From: Sphingomonas profundi
GTDB lineage: Bacteria; Pseudomonadota; Alphaproteobacteria; Sphingomonadales; Sphingomonadaceae
Direction of reading: 5' to 3'
DNA: 64,000 nucleotides
Assembly: GCF_009739515.1 (NCBI RefSeq)
Contig: NZ_CP046535.1
Span: forward strand, 2,480,001-2,544,000
Position 1 is the first letter of the stretch; each line of letters begins with the position of its first letter. The translations under genes and the position numbers were made by a program. A model generated the notes under the pieces. It saw only the letters and a program-made list of their open reading frames with translations. It ran no database searches and was not told the origin of the DNA. Positions 17,278 to 33,810 of the stretch are shown piece by piece.

Positions 17278-19614
17278 ATGAAGCGCCTCCCCGCCACCAC
17301 GCTCCGCCTGCAGCTCGATTTCCGGACGGTGCTCGGCCTGGTCGATCCGGATCTGCCGAACTGGAAAAAGGTGCGCGCCGCCCAGCTGGCGGAACTGCGG
17401 CGGATGCTGCCGATCGCGTGGGCGACCAACGTGTTCAACGGCATCGTGCTGGCATCGGTGCTGGCCGGCAACGTGCCGGCCGGGCAGGTGATCGCCTGGC
17501 TGGCCGGCCTCCTGGGCATCGTCGCGCTGGCGTTCAAGGCCGATCGCGCCCGATCGCGCAAGGGCGTCCGCACGGTGGCGGGCGCGCTGATGCGGCCGGT
17601 GCTGCGCGCTACCGTCTGCGGCATGCTCTGGGCCGTGGCGCCGGTGCTGTTCGGGGCCGGGGCCGGGCCGGATCAGCAGATCGCCATCTGTCTGGTGCTG
17701 GGCGGCATGATCGCCAGCGCGCCGATCACCCTGTCGGCCGTACCGCTGCCGATGATGTGCTTCGTGGCGCCCATCGCCATCGGCCTCACGGTGATGATGG
17801 CACGCACGAGCGCGCCGATCCTCGCCGTCCTGCCGGCGGTCTATGCCGCTTCCGTGGCGTTCGGCGGCGTCTTCGCCAACCGTGCCGCGCTGCGCCGTCG
17901 CTGGGCGGAGACGGCGCTGGAGGAGGAGGCCGGCCTCGTCAGCCTGCTGCTGCGCGAGTTCGAGGAAGGCGGCGCGGACTGGCTGTGGGAGATCGACGTG
18001 CGCAAGCGCCTGGTCGATGTCTCGCCGCGGCTGGCGCAGGCCTTCGGCCTCTCGGTCGATGCGCTGCGTGGCACGCCGCTGATCGGCGCGCTGGCGGAGG
18101 GCTGGCTGCCGCACGGCGACGCCCCGACCGAGCTGCGCGCGCTGCTGGACCTGCTGGATGCGCGGCAGAGCTTCAAGGACCATGTCCTGCCCGTCTGGAT
18201 CGCGGGCGAGCGGCGCTGGTGGCGTCTCTCCGCCGCCCCCAGGTTCGAGGGCGACGGCCGCTTCGGCGGCTTCCGCGGCGTCGGCTCCGACGTGACGGAG
18301 CAGCGGCTGAGCCTGGAGCGGATCGACCGCCTCGCCCGCGCCGACGGGTTGACCGAGATCGACAACCGCATGGGCTTTACCGAGCGGCTGCGCGGCGCGA
18401 TCGAGGCCGCCACCGGCGAGATGCCGTGCGCGCTGATCCTGGTCGATCTCGATCGCTTCAAGGCGGTGAACGACAATTACGGCCACCCGATTGGCGACAG
18501 GCTGCTGCGCGCCGTCGCCGGGCGGCTGCGCGGGCTGATCGGCAATGGCGGCGCCTGCGGCCGGCTGGGCGGCGACGAGTTCGCCCTGCTGATCGCCGAC
18601 GCGCGCGATCTGGAGGCGATCGATAGCCTCTGCCGCCGTATCCAGCGCGCGTTGACCCAGCCGTTCGAGATTGAGGGCCATGTGCTGCAGGTGGGCGCCA
18701 GCATCGGCACCGCCCTCTCCCCGCGCGACGGCGGCGGCGTGGAGACGCTGATGCGCAACGCCGATCTGGCGCTCTACCGCGCCAAGCGCGGCGGGCGGGG
18801 CATGCACCAGCATTTCGTGCCCGCCCTGCTCGACCGCGCCGAGCGTCGCCTGGCACTGGAGCGGGATCTGCGCGCCGCGCTGGAGCGGGACGAGCTGTCC
18901 CTCGTCTACCAGCCGGTGGTGGCGATCGCCGACAACAGCCTCACCGGGTTCGAGGCGCTGCTGCGCTGGCACCATCCCGATCATGGCGACGTGGCGCCCA
19001 GCGAGTTCGTGCCGATCGCCGGCGCCGCGCGGCTGATGGGGCCGATCGGCGAGTGGGTGCTGCATACCGCCTGCCGGCAGGCGGCGCACTGGCCGGATCA
19101 CGTCCACGTCTCGATCAACCTGTCCGCCGGCCAGGTGCTGGATGCGCGGCTGCCGATGGCGGTGCGGGCGGCGCTGGCGCTGTCCGGCCTCAGCCCCGCC
19201 CGGTTGCAGCTGGAGATCCCCGAATCGGCGCTGCTCGACGGCGGCGACGCGCTGACCGAGGCGATCGACCGCATCCGCGCGACCGGCGTGCGGCTGGCGC
19301 TCGACGATTTCGGCACCGGCTTCGGCTGCATCCGGGAGGCGCGCTTCAGCACGGTGAAGATCGCCCGGCCCTATCTTACCGGATCGGACGGGGCGCCCGC
19401 CAACGTGGCGCTCGTGCGCGCGCTCGTCACGATGGCCGATGCGCTGGGCGTGGTGACGACGGCGAAGGGCGCCGAGACCGACGACCAGCAGGCGCTCGCC
19501 CTCCAGCTCGGCTGCCGCCAGATGCAGGGCTATGTCTCCGGGCCGCCGCTCTCGGCCGACGCCGCCCGCGCGCTGGCCGAAACGGCCCGGCCGGAGCGGC
19601 GCGACGTCGCCTGA
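17278..19614 (+). CDS. Membrane GGDEF-EAL protein with degenerate EAL domain
   Basis: A 778-residue inner-membrane protein. Residues ~45-200 hold several hydrophobic helices, ~220-335 a PAS-like domain (WLWEIDVRKRLVDVS, then RWWRLSAAP), ~355-510 a GGDEF domain with intact RLGGDEF near 430, and ~530-770 an EAL domain. The EAL keeps EALLRW, NLSAGQ, LEIPE and DDFGTG. The loop after DDFGTG is three residues shorter than in the neighbour at 168-2543, the KID aspartate is replaced (VKIARPY) and the AEGVE glutamate is lysine (AKGAE). It is therefore probably a cyclase with a non-catalytic EAL. No operon partner. Confidence 0.9.
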   Translation: MKRLPATTLRLQLDFRTVLGLVDPDLPNWKKVRAAQLAELRRMLPIAWATNVFNGIVLASVLAGNVPAGQVIAWLAGLLGIVALAFKADRARSRKGVRTVAGALMRPVLRATVCGMLWAVAPVLFGAGAGPDQQIAICLVLGGMIASAPITLSAVPLPMMCFVAPIAIGLTVMMARTSAPILAVLPAVYAASVAFGGVFANRAALRRRWAETALEEEAGLVSLLLREFEEGGADWLWEIDVRKRLVDVSPRLAQAFGLSVDALRGTPLIGALAEGWLPHGDAPTELRALLDLLDARQSFKDHVLPVWIAGERRWWRLSAAPRFEGDGRFGGFRGVGSDVTEQRLSLERIDRLARADGLTEIDNRMGFTERLRGAIEAATGEMPCALILVDLDRFKAVNDNYGHPIGDRLLRAVAGRLRGLIGNGGACGRLGGDEFALLIADARDLEAIDSLCRRIQRALTQPFEIEGHVLQVGASIGTALSPRDGGGVETLMRNADLALYRAKRGGRGMHQHFVPALLDRAERRLALERDLRAALERDELSLVYQPVVAIADNSLTGFEALLRWHHPDHGDVAPSEFVPIAGAARLMGPIGEWVLHTACRQAAHWPDHVHVSINLSAGQVLDARLPMAVRAALALSGLSPARLQLEIPESALLDGGDALTEAIDRIRATGVRLALDDFGTGFGCIREARFSTVKIARPYLTGSDGAPANVALVRALVTMADALGVVTTAKGAETDDQQALALQLGCRQMQGYVSGPPLSADAARALAETARPERRDVA

Positions 19615-19705
19615 GCCGGAACGGGGCCTGCGCGACTGCGGGTGGGAGCCGGGCTCTTGCGTTCACGGCGGCCCGCCGCTATGTGCGCCGCTCCCCGGAC
19701 TCCGG

Positions 19706-19781
19706 AGGAGTGTAGCTCAGTTGGTAGAGCATCGGTCTCCAAAACCGAGGGCCGTGGGTTCGAGTCCCTCCACTCCTGCCA
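19706..19781 (+). tRNA. tRNA-Trp (anticodon CCA)
   Basis: A 76-nt cloverleaf with acceptor arms AGGAGTG and CACTCCT, D-arm GCTCAGTTGGTAGAGC, anticodon stem TCGGT/ACCGA enclosing CTCCAAA (anticodon CCA), T-loop TTCGAGT, and an encoded CCA end. The T-stem has one T-T mismatch. Its position before secE-nusG is common in bacteria. Confidence 0.98.
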
Positions 19782-19864
19782 TCGGTCGATGGGGAAGTTA
19801 ACGAGGTCGCGGCGGCCCACAACGGTTGCCGGCGGCCTCGTTGTTGCTGTTCGGAAGGGCGAGA

Positions 19865-20062
19865 GTGGCGAAGACGTCTCCCAGTGAGTTCATCAGGCAG
19901 GTCCAGGCCGAGCGGAAGAAGATCGTCTGGCCGACTCGCCGCGAGACGGTGACGACCGCGATCATGGTCGTGCTGATGACGACGCTGCTGGGCGTGTTCT
20001 TCTTCGGCGTGGACACGATCTTCAAGCAGATCGTCGCCGCCCTGCTCTCGCTCGTCGCCTAA
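19865..20062 (+). CDS. secE: Preprotein translocase subunit SecE
   Basis: The 65-residue short form of SecE, which clamps SecY in the SecYEG channel. The conserved cytoplasmic helix SEFIRQVQAERKKIVWPTRRET is followed by one membrane helix (AIMVVLMTTLLGVFFFGVD). The GTG start has GGGCGAGA immediately upstream; longer in-frame starts from 19826 add non-conserved residues. nusG follows 15 nt downstream. Confidence 0.97.
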   Translation: MAKTSPSEFIRQVQAERKKIVWPTRRETVTTAIMVVLMTTLLGVFFFGVDTIFKQIVAALLSLVA

Positions 20063-20077
20063 GGTCGGGATATCGTC

Positions 20078-20617
20078 ATGTCGCGCTGGTACATCATCCA
20101 CGCTTATTCGGGCTTCGAGAACAAGGTGAAGGAGGCGATCCTCGCCGACGCCACCCGCCTCGGCCTGGAGCAGCTCGTCGAGGCGGTGGAGGTGCCGACC
20201 GAGAAGGTGACGGAGGTTCGCCGCGGCAAGAAGATCACGTCCGACAAGAAGTTCTTCCCCGGCTACGTGCTCGCTAAGCTCTCGATGAACGACGACGTCT
20301 ACCACCTCGTCAAGAACACGCCGAAGGTGACGGGCTTCCTCGGCTCGTCCGGCAAGCCGCAGGCGATCAGCGAGGCGGAAGCCGCGCGCATCCTCTCCAC
20401 CAAGGAGGAAGCCGCCACCGCCGCGCCGAAGACCAAGATCAAGGTGGATTTCGAGATCGGCGATCAGGTGAAGGTGCTGGACGGCCCGTTCGCCAGCTTC
20501 AACGGCCTGGTCGAGGAACTCGATTTCGATCGCAGCCGCGTGAAGGTGTCCGTCTCGATCTTCGGCCGCGCCACCCCGGTGGAACTGGAGTTCGAGCAGG
20601 TGGAGCGGGCGAAATAA
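20078..20617 (+). CDS. nusG: Transcription termination/antitermination protein NusG
   Basis: A 179-residue elongation factor linking RNA polymerase to Rho and the ribosome. NGN domain: RWYIIHAYSGFENKVKEAI, KKFFPGYVLAKL and TPKVTGFLGSSGKP. C-terminal KOW domain: IGDQVKVLDGPFASFNGLVEEL and FGRATPVELEFEQVE. Co-transcribed with secE; the 81-nt gap to rplK could hold leader elements for L1 control, but no clear L1 site was identified. Confidence 0.98.
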   Translation: MSRWYIIHAYSGFENKVKEAILADATRLGLEQLVEAVEVPTEKVTEVRRGKKITSDKKFFPGYVLAKLSMNDDVYHLVKNTPKVTGFLGSSGKPQAISEAEAARILSTKEEAATAAPKTKIKVDFEIGDQVKVLDGPFASFNGLVEELDFDRSRVKVSVSIFGRATPVELEFEQVERAK

Positions 20618-20698
20618 GGTTTCGGCCGGAAGGCCGGATGATCCGCGGGAGGCAGGCCTCGGTCCGCCGCATGCACCGCTAAGCCATAGGAGCAGAGC

Positions 20699-21130
20699 AT
20701 GGCGAAGAAGATTACGGGTTACATCAAGTTGCAGGTGCCGGCCGGCAAGGCCAATCCGTCGCCGCCGATCGGCCCGGCGCTGGGCCAGCGCGGCGTGAAC
20801 ATCATGGAGTTCTGCAAGGCGTTCAACGCCTCGACGGGCGATCAGGAGGTCGGCACGCCGCTGCCCACCGTCATCACCGTCTATGCCGACCGCTCCTTCT
20901 CGTTCGAGACGAAGACGCCGCCGGCGACGTACCTCATCAAGAAGGCCGCGAACCTGAAGTCGGGCTCCAAGGAGCCGGGCAAGGTTTCCGCCGGGCAGAT
21001 CAGGCGCTCGCAGCTGTCCGAGATCGCGACCGCCAAGATGAAGGATCTCAACGCCAACGACATCGACGCGGCGACCCGCATCATCGAAGGCTCGGCCCGC
21101 GCGATGGGCCTCGAAGTGGTGGAGGGCTGA
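20699..21130 (+). CDS. rplK: 50S ribosomal protein L11
   Basis: The 143-residue L11 of the GTPase-associated centre. [30 protein letters not shown] contains the proline-rich thiostrepton-site region, and the C-terminal rRNA-binding domain ends [18 protein letters not shown] (both stretches read as parts). TAGGAGCAGAGC before the ATG provides the ribosome site. rplA follows after 3 nt. Confidence 0.98.
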   Translation: MAKKITGYIKLQVPAGKANPSPPIGPALGQRGVNIMEFCKAFNASTGDQEVGTPLPTVITVYADRSFSFETKTPPATYLIKKAANLKSGSKEPGKVSAGQIRRSQLSEIATAKMKDLNANDIDAATRIIEGSARAMGLEVVEG

Positions 21131-21133
21131 TCC

Positions 21134-21832
21134 ATGGCCAAGCAGAGCAAGAAGGCGAAGGCTTTCGCCGCCGCGATCGATCCGCTGAAGCTGCACGGCG
21201 TCGATGAGGCCATCGCGCTCGCCAAGAGCAACGCGACCGCCAAGTTCGACGAGACCATCGAGGTCGCGGTGAACCTGGGCGTCGATCCGCGCCATGCCGA
21301 CCAGATGGTACGCGGCGTGGTGACGCTGCCCAAGGGCACCGGCAAGGACGTGCGCGTCGGCGTGTTCGCCCGCGGCGCGAAGGCCGACGAGGCACGTGCC
21401 GCCGGCGCCGAGGTGGTCGGCGCCGAGGATCTGCTGGAGCAGGTTCAGGGCGGCACGATCGATTTCGATCGCTGCATCGCCACGCCGGACATGATGGGTC
21501 TGGTCGGCCGCCTGGGCAAGGTGCTCGGCCCCAAGGGGCTGATGCCCAACCCGAAGCTGGGCACCGTGACGGTGAACGTCGGCGAGGCGGTGCGCGCGGC
21601 CAAGGGCGGCCAGGTGGAGTATCGCGTCGAGAAGGCGGGCATCATCCACTCGGGCATCGGCAAGGCGTCGTTCCCGGCGGAGGATCTGCGCGCGAATTTC
21701 GATGCGCTGCTCGATGCGCTGACCAAGGCCAAGCCGTCGGGCGCCAAGGGCAAATATGTCCGCAAGATCGCCGTCAGCTCCACCATGGGGCCGGGCGTGA
21801 AGGTGGACGTGGCGGAACTCGCCACCATCTGA
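21134..21832 (+). CDS. rplA: 50S ribosomal protein L1
   Basis: The 232-residue L1 forms the mobile L1 stalk near the E site and, in many bacteria, represses its own mRNA. Recognisable segments are [48 protein letters not shown] and the terminal [13 protein letters not shown] 10-bp hairpin lies 13 nt past its stop, in the leader region before rplJ. Confidence 0.98.
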   Translation: MAKQSKKAKAFAAAIDPLKLHGVDEAIALAKSNATAKFDETIEVAVNLGVDPRHADQMVRGVVTLPKGTGKDVRVGVFARGAKADEARAAGAEVVGAEDLLEQVQGGTIDFDRCIATPDMMGLVGRLGKVLGPKGLMPNPKLGTVTVNVGEAVRAAKGGQVEYRVEKAGIIHSGIGKASFPAEDLRANFDALLDALTKAKPSGAKGKYVRKIAVSSTMGPGVKVDVAELATI

Positions 21833-21845
21833 TTTCGAAGGAATT

Positions 21846-22085
21846 GCCGGCGGGGTCCGCCCCGCCGGCATGGTGCCGTCCGAGACTGCGGGTGGGCCTC
21901 GGCCCTTAATCTCCCGCATATGACGGGGAAGTGTTTTCCGGGCCTTCCGTGCGATGGAAGCCGGGTCTGTCGGCGGAGCTCTCCGTTGCCGGGCGACCTT
22001 ACCCCTCGGGCGGGCTGGTGGGCGGCGTATCTCGCCCATCGGCTCAATCGCCCGGTCGGATGTTCCGGCCGGGCATGTAAGGAGT
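21846..22085 (+). promoter_or_regulatory. rplA-rplJ intergenic leader, probable L10 control region
   Basis: The 259-nt gap before rplJ starts with a perfect 10-bp stem (arms 21846-21855 and 21860-21869) closed by a TCCG tetraloop and lacking a T-run, so it looks like a processing or pausing hairpin, not a simple terminator. Further GC-rich pairing segments occur at about 21960-22080. In many bacteria this interval carries the rplJL promoter and the L10(L12)4-binding leader; that role is inferred from position. Confidence 0.5.
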
Positions 22086-22091
22086 GAGGCA

Positions 22092-22622
22092 ATGGATCGA
22101 GCTCAGAAGACCGAGCTGGTGTCCGCGCTGAAGAGCACCTTCTCCGAGACCAGCGTGGTGATCGTCACCCGCAATCTCGGCATGACCGTCGCGCAGTCCA
22201 CTGCGCTGCGGACGAAGATGCGCGAAGCCGGCGCCAGCTACCGGGTATCGAAGAACAAGCTCGCCCGCATCGCCGCCGAAGGGACGACCTACAGCAGTCT
22301 TACCGATCTGCTCGTCGGCCCGACCGCGCTCAGCACGTCGACCGATCCCGTCGCACCTGCCAAGGTGATCGTGGATTTCGCGAAGACCAACGACAAGTTG
22401 GAAATCGTCGGCGGCGCGATGGGCGATACGGTGCTCGACGTCGAGGGCGTGAAGGCGCTGGCCACCTTGCCGTCGCTTGACGAACTGCGCGCGAAGATCC
22501 TGGGGCTGGTGCAGGCACCGGCGACCAAGATCGTGCAGATCGTGCAGGCGCCGGGCGGGCAGATCGCTCGCGTTCTCGCCGCTTATGCGGCGAAGGACGG
22601 GGCGGACGCCGAGGCCGCTTGA
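22092..22622 (+). CDS. rplJ: 50S ribosomal protein L10
   Basis: The 176-residue stalk base protein that anchors L7/L12 dimers. The conserved N-terminal domain includes [47 protein letters not shown] and LVGPTALS; the C-terminal helix ([16 protein letters not shown]) is the L12-binding spine. The start ATG 22092 has AAGGAGTGAGGC upstream; the in-frame extension to 21954 lies in the leader. Confidence 0.98.
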   Translation: MDRAQKTELVSALKSTFSETSVVIVTRNLGMTVAQSTALRTKMREAGASYRVSKNKLARIAAEGTTYSSLTDLLVGPTALSTSTDPVAPAKVIVDFAKTNDKLEIVGGAMGDTVLDVEGVKALATLPSLDELRAKILGLVQAPATKIVQIVQAPGGQIARVLAAYAAKDGADAEAA

Positions 22623-22679
22623 ATTTCGCTACCCAGTTCAACCCGATGATGGGGCCGCGCGCCCCGAATGGAGACTATC

Positions 22680-23057
22680 ATGGCAGACCTGCAGAAGCTT
22701 GTTGACGATCTTTCGGCCCTGACCGTTCTCGAGGCGGCCGACCTCTCGAAGCTGCTCGAGGAAAAGTGGGGCGTTTCGGCCGCCGCCGCGGTCGCGGCCG
22801 CCCCGGCCGCCGGCGGTGGCGCCGCCGCCCCGGCGGTGGAAGAGCAGACCGAGTTCGACGTGATCCTCACCGGCGACGGTGGCAAGAAGATCAACGTCAT
22901 CAAGGAAGTCCGCACGATCACCGGCCTCGGCCTGACCGAAGCCAAGACGCTGGTGGAGTCCGCTCCGAAGGCCGTCAAGGAAGGCGTGAACAAGGACGAG
23001 GCCAACAAGCTGAAGGCCCAGCTGGAAGCCGCCGGCGCGACCGTCGAGCTGAAGTAA
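22680..23057 (+). CDS. rplL: 50S ribosomal protein L7/L12
   Basis: The 125-residue stalk protein that recruits translational GTPases. N-terminal dimerisation domain ([28 protein letters not shown], read in parts), Ala/Gly/Pro hinge (~32-52), and C-terminal factor-binding domain with [22 protein letters not shown] and [12 protein letters not shown]. The start has TGGAG seven bases upstream. A strong terminator follows, before a gene on the opposite strand. Confidence 0.98.
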   Translation: MADLQKLVDDLSALTVLEAADLSKLLEEKWGVSAAAAVAAAPAAGGGAAAPAVEEQTEFDVILTGDGGKKINVIKEVRTITGLGLTEAKTLVESAPKAVKEGVNKDEANKLKAQLEAAGATVELK

Positions 23058-23085
23058 GCCGCTCCGCTCCGGCGGAGGCGATCGA

Positions 23086-23116
23086 GGGGCGGTCCGGCGA
23101 CGGGCCGCCCCTTTTT
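23086..23116 (+). terminator. Rho-independent terminator after rplL
   Basis: A 10-bp stem with one G-T wobble (arms 23086-23095 and 23102-23111) closes a 6-nt loop and is followed by TTTTT. It lies 28 nt past the rplL stop and should end most rplJL transcripts before the FkbM gene. Confidence 0.9.
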
Positions 23117-23151
23117 CGTTCGGCCGCATCGGAGCTCAGCGCGTCGAGCGG

Positions 23152-24111
23152 TCAGCTCTCCGCCGGCAGCGGGCGTGCCGTAAACTCGCGACGTACCAGT
23201 TCTCGGGCCAGCGGAGAGACGCACATCTCGCTGAGCGAGGGCACCTTTGCGCCCGGCTTCAATCGCATGACGATATCGGTGAGGCACGATCTGACGACCA
23301 AATTGTCGTGGAGGAATTCCAGCGCGCGTGGAAAGCCGTCGACATCGAAGGATTCCCACAGCGCATGGGCGAACGTCGCGGGATTGTGCCCGCCGAGAGC
23401 GGCGAGCGTCCAGGAATTGAACTCCATCGCGATCTCGGGACGCGCCGACTCGATCGTGGCGGCGGCACCCGCGAGCACCTCGGGCTCGTGGCCTTCCACG
23501 TCGATCTTGATGAGGTCCGGCGTCAGGCCGCGCTGTGCGGCGAAGCTGTCGAGAGGCAATGCCTGCACCTCCACCGTCTCCGTCGATGGGAGGATGTGCC
23601 CGGGGCCGACGACATGCGATCCGGCGGCAAAGGTGGCGGCGTGAAACCGCAATACACCGTGCCGATCCGAGATTGCCGCCTGTACAACCTCCACATTGGC
23701 GAAGGGTGCGACGTTCTTCCTGAGATAGGGCAGGATCGCGGGCGACGGTTCGAAGGCGACGATGCGGGCGCGGGGCCGCACGATCGCCATCGCCATGGCG
23801 ATCACGCCGATATTCGCGCCGACATCGAAGATGACCGCCTCCTCCGGAACCCCGGCGAGCATTGCGACGATCTCGGTCGTGTTGCGCGCAACATCTTCCA
23901 CCGCGGCGAAGTAACCGTCTGACGGGTCGCCCTCGATCTGCACGGTGCGCCCGGCGAGTTCAACGTCCATGGCCTCCCCCATCTTGTCGGTCGCGACGAT
24001 CATGACCGATGGCGAAGCTGTCGACCATATCTTCCTGAGCGGATCGCCACCGGGTGCAGGCGGCGCGTCACGCCCCTTCCCTTTCTCCAACAACCTCCCT
24101 ATATGGCCCAT
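23152..24111 (-). CDS. FkbM family SAM-dependent methyltransferase
   Basis: Up to 319 residues. The Rossmann SAM-binding motif IFDVGANIGVIAM lies near residue 92, followed by RIVAFEPSPAILPYLRKNV, VQAAISD and the FkbM signature LIKIDVEGHEPEVLAGA near 200. FkbM enzymes O-methylate sugars, polyketides or lipids; no substrate is indicated here. The N-terminal ~36 residues are not family-typical, and ATGs at 24003, 23982 or 23970 are alternative starts, the last with GGGGGAGG directly before it. The gene is antisense to the flanking rplL and rpoB, an unusual place for an accessory methyltransferase. Confidence 0.87.
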   Translation of the reverse strand: MGHIGRLLEKGKGRDAPPAPGGDPLRKIWSTASPSVMIVATDKMGEAMDVELAGRTVQIEGDPSDGYFAAVEDVARNTTEIVAMLAGVPEEAVIFDVGANIGVIAMAMAIVRPRARIVAFEPSPAILPYLRKNVAPFANVEVVQAAISDRHGVLRFHAATFAAGSHVVGPGHILPSTETVEVQALPLDSFAAQRGLTPDLIKIDVEGHEPEVLAGAAATIESARPEIAMEFNSWTLAALGGHNPATFAHALWESFDVDGFPRALEFLHDNLVVRSCLTDIVMRLKPGAKVPSLSEMCVSPLARELVRREFTARPLPAES

Positions 24112-24155
24112 TCGAACAACGGCGTACGCGATGCCTCGACGGCCCGTACGCCGCC

Positions 24156-24201
24156 TGTCCCGCCTTCCGGGACACGGCCCGTGTTGCGAACGGGGCGGGA
24201 C
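24156..24201 (+). promoter_or_regulatory. Mutually exclusive hairpins in the rpoB leader
   Basis: Arms TGTCCCG (24156-24162) and CGGGACA (24168-24174) form a perfect 7-bp hairpin. The same left segment, GTCCCGCC (24157-24164), can instead pair perfectly with GGCGGGAC (24194-24201). The two structures exclude each other, as in attenuators. This sits just upstream of a terminator-like hairpin at 24241. A regulatory role is inference. Confidence 0.4.
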
Positions 24202-24240
24202 GAATGGGAAGGCGGCGGCGGGTCAACCCCAGCGCAGGCA

Positions 24241-24275
24241 GTGCGGTTCCGATGGCCCGGACCCGCACTTTTTTT
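24241..24275 (+). terminator. Terminator/attenuator-like hairpin 76 nt before rpoB
   Basis: Arms 24241-24251 and 24258-24268 form an 11-bp stem with one mismatch, a 6-nt loop and a run of seven T (24269-24275). It faces the plus strand directly ahead of rpoB. Since rplL already has its own terminator, this one probably attenuates a transcript starting upstream of it, comparable in position to the rplL-rpoB attenuator known from enterobacteria. Confidence 0.72.
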
Positions 24276-24350
24276 CGTGGGAGCGATCCCGCGATCAGGC
24301 CGCGAAGCCGCTGCGAGGCGGTCGACATGGACGAGCGCGAGGTAACATAG

Positions 24351-28520
<4,170 letters not shown>

Positions 28521-28524
28521 CCGA

Positions 28525-28648
28525 CACCCCCCTCTCCCCTTGCGGGAGAGGTTCGGGGGTGAGGGGTCGCGCGCGTAATTCGCCGCCGCGCCCCTCACCT
28601 TCCCAAGCCTGCGGCTTGGGCCCCTTCCTCTCCCGCCAGGGAGAGGAG
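28525..28648. repeat. Paired intergenic palindromic repeats between rpoB and rpoC
   Basis: Two GC-rich units face each other. The left unit (28525-28566) holds the hairpin CCTCTCCC-TTGC-GGGAGAGG and ends GGTGAGGGG; the right unit (28591-28648) begins CCCCTCACC and holds AAGCCTGCGGCTT and CTCTCCCGCCAGGGAGAG hairpins. This is the CCCCTCTCCC...GGTGAGGGG type common in alphaproteobacteria. It lies within the rpoBC transcript and could affect mRNA folding. Confidence 0.8.
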
Positions 28649-28675
28649 AAGACGATTTCAGAAAGGTTCGACCCC

Positions 28676-32944
<4,269 letters not shown>

Positions 32945-32973
32945 TCCGGCCGGCCCGGACGGCATGACGAAGG

Positions 32974-33007
32974 CGCCGCCGCTCTCGCAAGAGGGCGGCG
33001 GCGTTTT
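32974..33007 (+). terminator. Rho-independent terminator of rpoBC
   Basis: A 13-bp stem with one wobble (arms 32974-32986 and 32991-33003) closes a GCAA tetraloop and is followed by TTTT. It lies 29 nt past the rpoC stop. The small ORF at 33029 begins only 22 nt further on. Confidence 0.92.
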
Positions 33008-33028
33008 CGTGTTTGCGAAGGAGAGACG

Positions 33029-33145
33029 ATGAACAAGGGCTTCTTCGCCCTGTTGCTGCTCGTGGTGCTGCTGCTGCCGATGTATGCCGGCCTGAGGCGC
33101 ATCCGCAACCTGCCGCGCGACAAGCGACGGAAGGGAGACGAGTGA
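33029..33145 (+). CDS. Small single-span membrane protein (38 aa), unknown
   Basis: ATG 33029 has a strong GAAGGAGA ribosome site four bases upstream. The predicted product starts MNKGFFALLLLVVLLLPMY, one hydrophobic helix with the basic residue expected before it, and ends with a strongly basic tail (RRIRNLPRDKRRKGDE). This pattern suits an inner-membrane micropeptide with the C-terminus in the cytoplasm. It lies directly behind the rpoC terminator, so it depends on read-through or a promoter inside the short gap. No family is recognised. Confidence 0.6.
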   Translation: MNKGFFALLLLVVLLLPMYAGLRRIRNLPRDKRRKGDE

Positions 33146-33461
33146 GCGTCGGCTGATGCATCGAGGCGACAGGTGGACGGCAGCTGGAGCCCGTCAGCGG
33201 AGACGGCGCCGTGTGCCGGATCGTCCAATACGGCCGCTATAGCAACAAGGTCGCGCAGGACGCGGGCGCGGCGACGACCTTGCTGCCGGCGGCGCTCGCC
33301 TCAGCGGCGGCGGGCCGAAGGACGAGGTCCTCCCCGGCACGGCGAGGGGGACCATCCGCAGGATGGTGGAGGGGCGATGCGGCCGGACGCCACCTCGCAC
33401 CGCGTTCCTTCCGCACACACTCTGCGCTGCATCCTCCCCGTGCCGCGCAGGATGTCAGGTC
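33146..33461. other. 316-nt intergenic region without a convincing gene
   Basis: No ORF here has family features, codon pattern or a ribosome site worth calling. The interval contains one clear copy of the dispersed palindromic repeat (33327-33374) and a weaker, degenerate facing copy near 33405-33451. Confidence 0.6.
33327..33374 (+). repeat. Dispersed palindromic repeat, copy 1
   Basis: The unit starts GTCCTCCCCGGCACGG and ends GATGGTGGAGGGG, with internal hairpin ACCATCCGCAGGATGGT. The same unit occurs at 45438, 45520 (inverted), 35259 (inverted) and 53795. It lies in the gap between the small membrane ORF and the DUF3297 gene. Confidence 0.8.
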
Positions 33462-33752
33462 TTACGCGTCCCCGTCCACGCTGGCCGGATCGGGCGTGTC
33501 GTCGCCGTTCGGGTCGGCGCTCAAGTAGCGCGGCTCCACCACGCCCTTGGCGGTGATCGTCAGCGGGTTGCCCTTGCGGTCCACCGTCTTGCCGATCGCC
33601 ATCTTCACCCAGCCCTCGCTCACGCAATATTCGTCGACGTTCGTCTTCTCGACGCCGTTGAAGCGGATGCCGATGCCGCGCATCAGATGATCGGGCAGGT
33701 AATAGGGGCTCTTCGGATTGTTCGAGAGGCGGTCGGGGGGCGTGTCGCTCAT
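33462..33752 (-). CDS. DUF3297 family protein
   Basis: A 96-residue protein matching DUF3297: PPDRLSNNPKSPYY, DHLMRGIGIRFNG, KTNVDEYCVSEGWVKMAIGKT, and DRKGNPLTITAKGVVEP (read as stretches). The family is widespread in proteobacteria, small and cytosolic, with no known function. The last ~18 residues are acidic and not conserved. Start 33752 is the only reasonable ATG. Confidence 0.9.
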   Translation of the reverse strand: MSDTPPDRLSNNPKSPYYLPDHLMRGIGIRFNGVEKTNVDEYCVSEGWVKMAIGKTVDRKGNPLTITAKGVVEPRYLSADPNGDDTPDPASVDGDA

Positions 33753-33810
33753 GATGTGTTCCGTCGCTGTGTGGCGGCGCTGATAGCCGCGCCGGCGCCG
33801 CTTTCCAACC

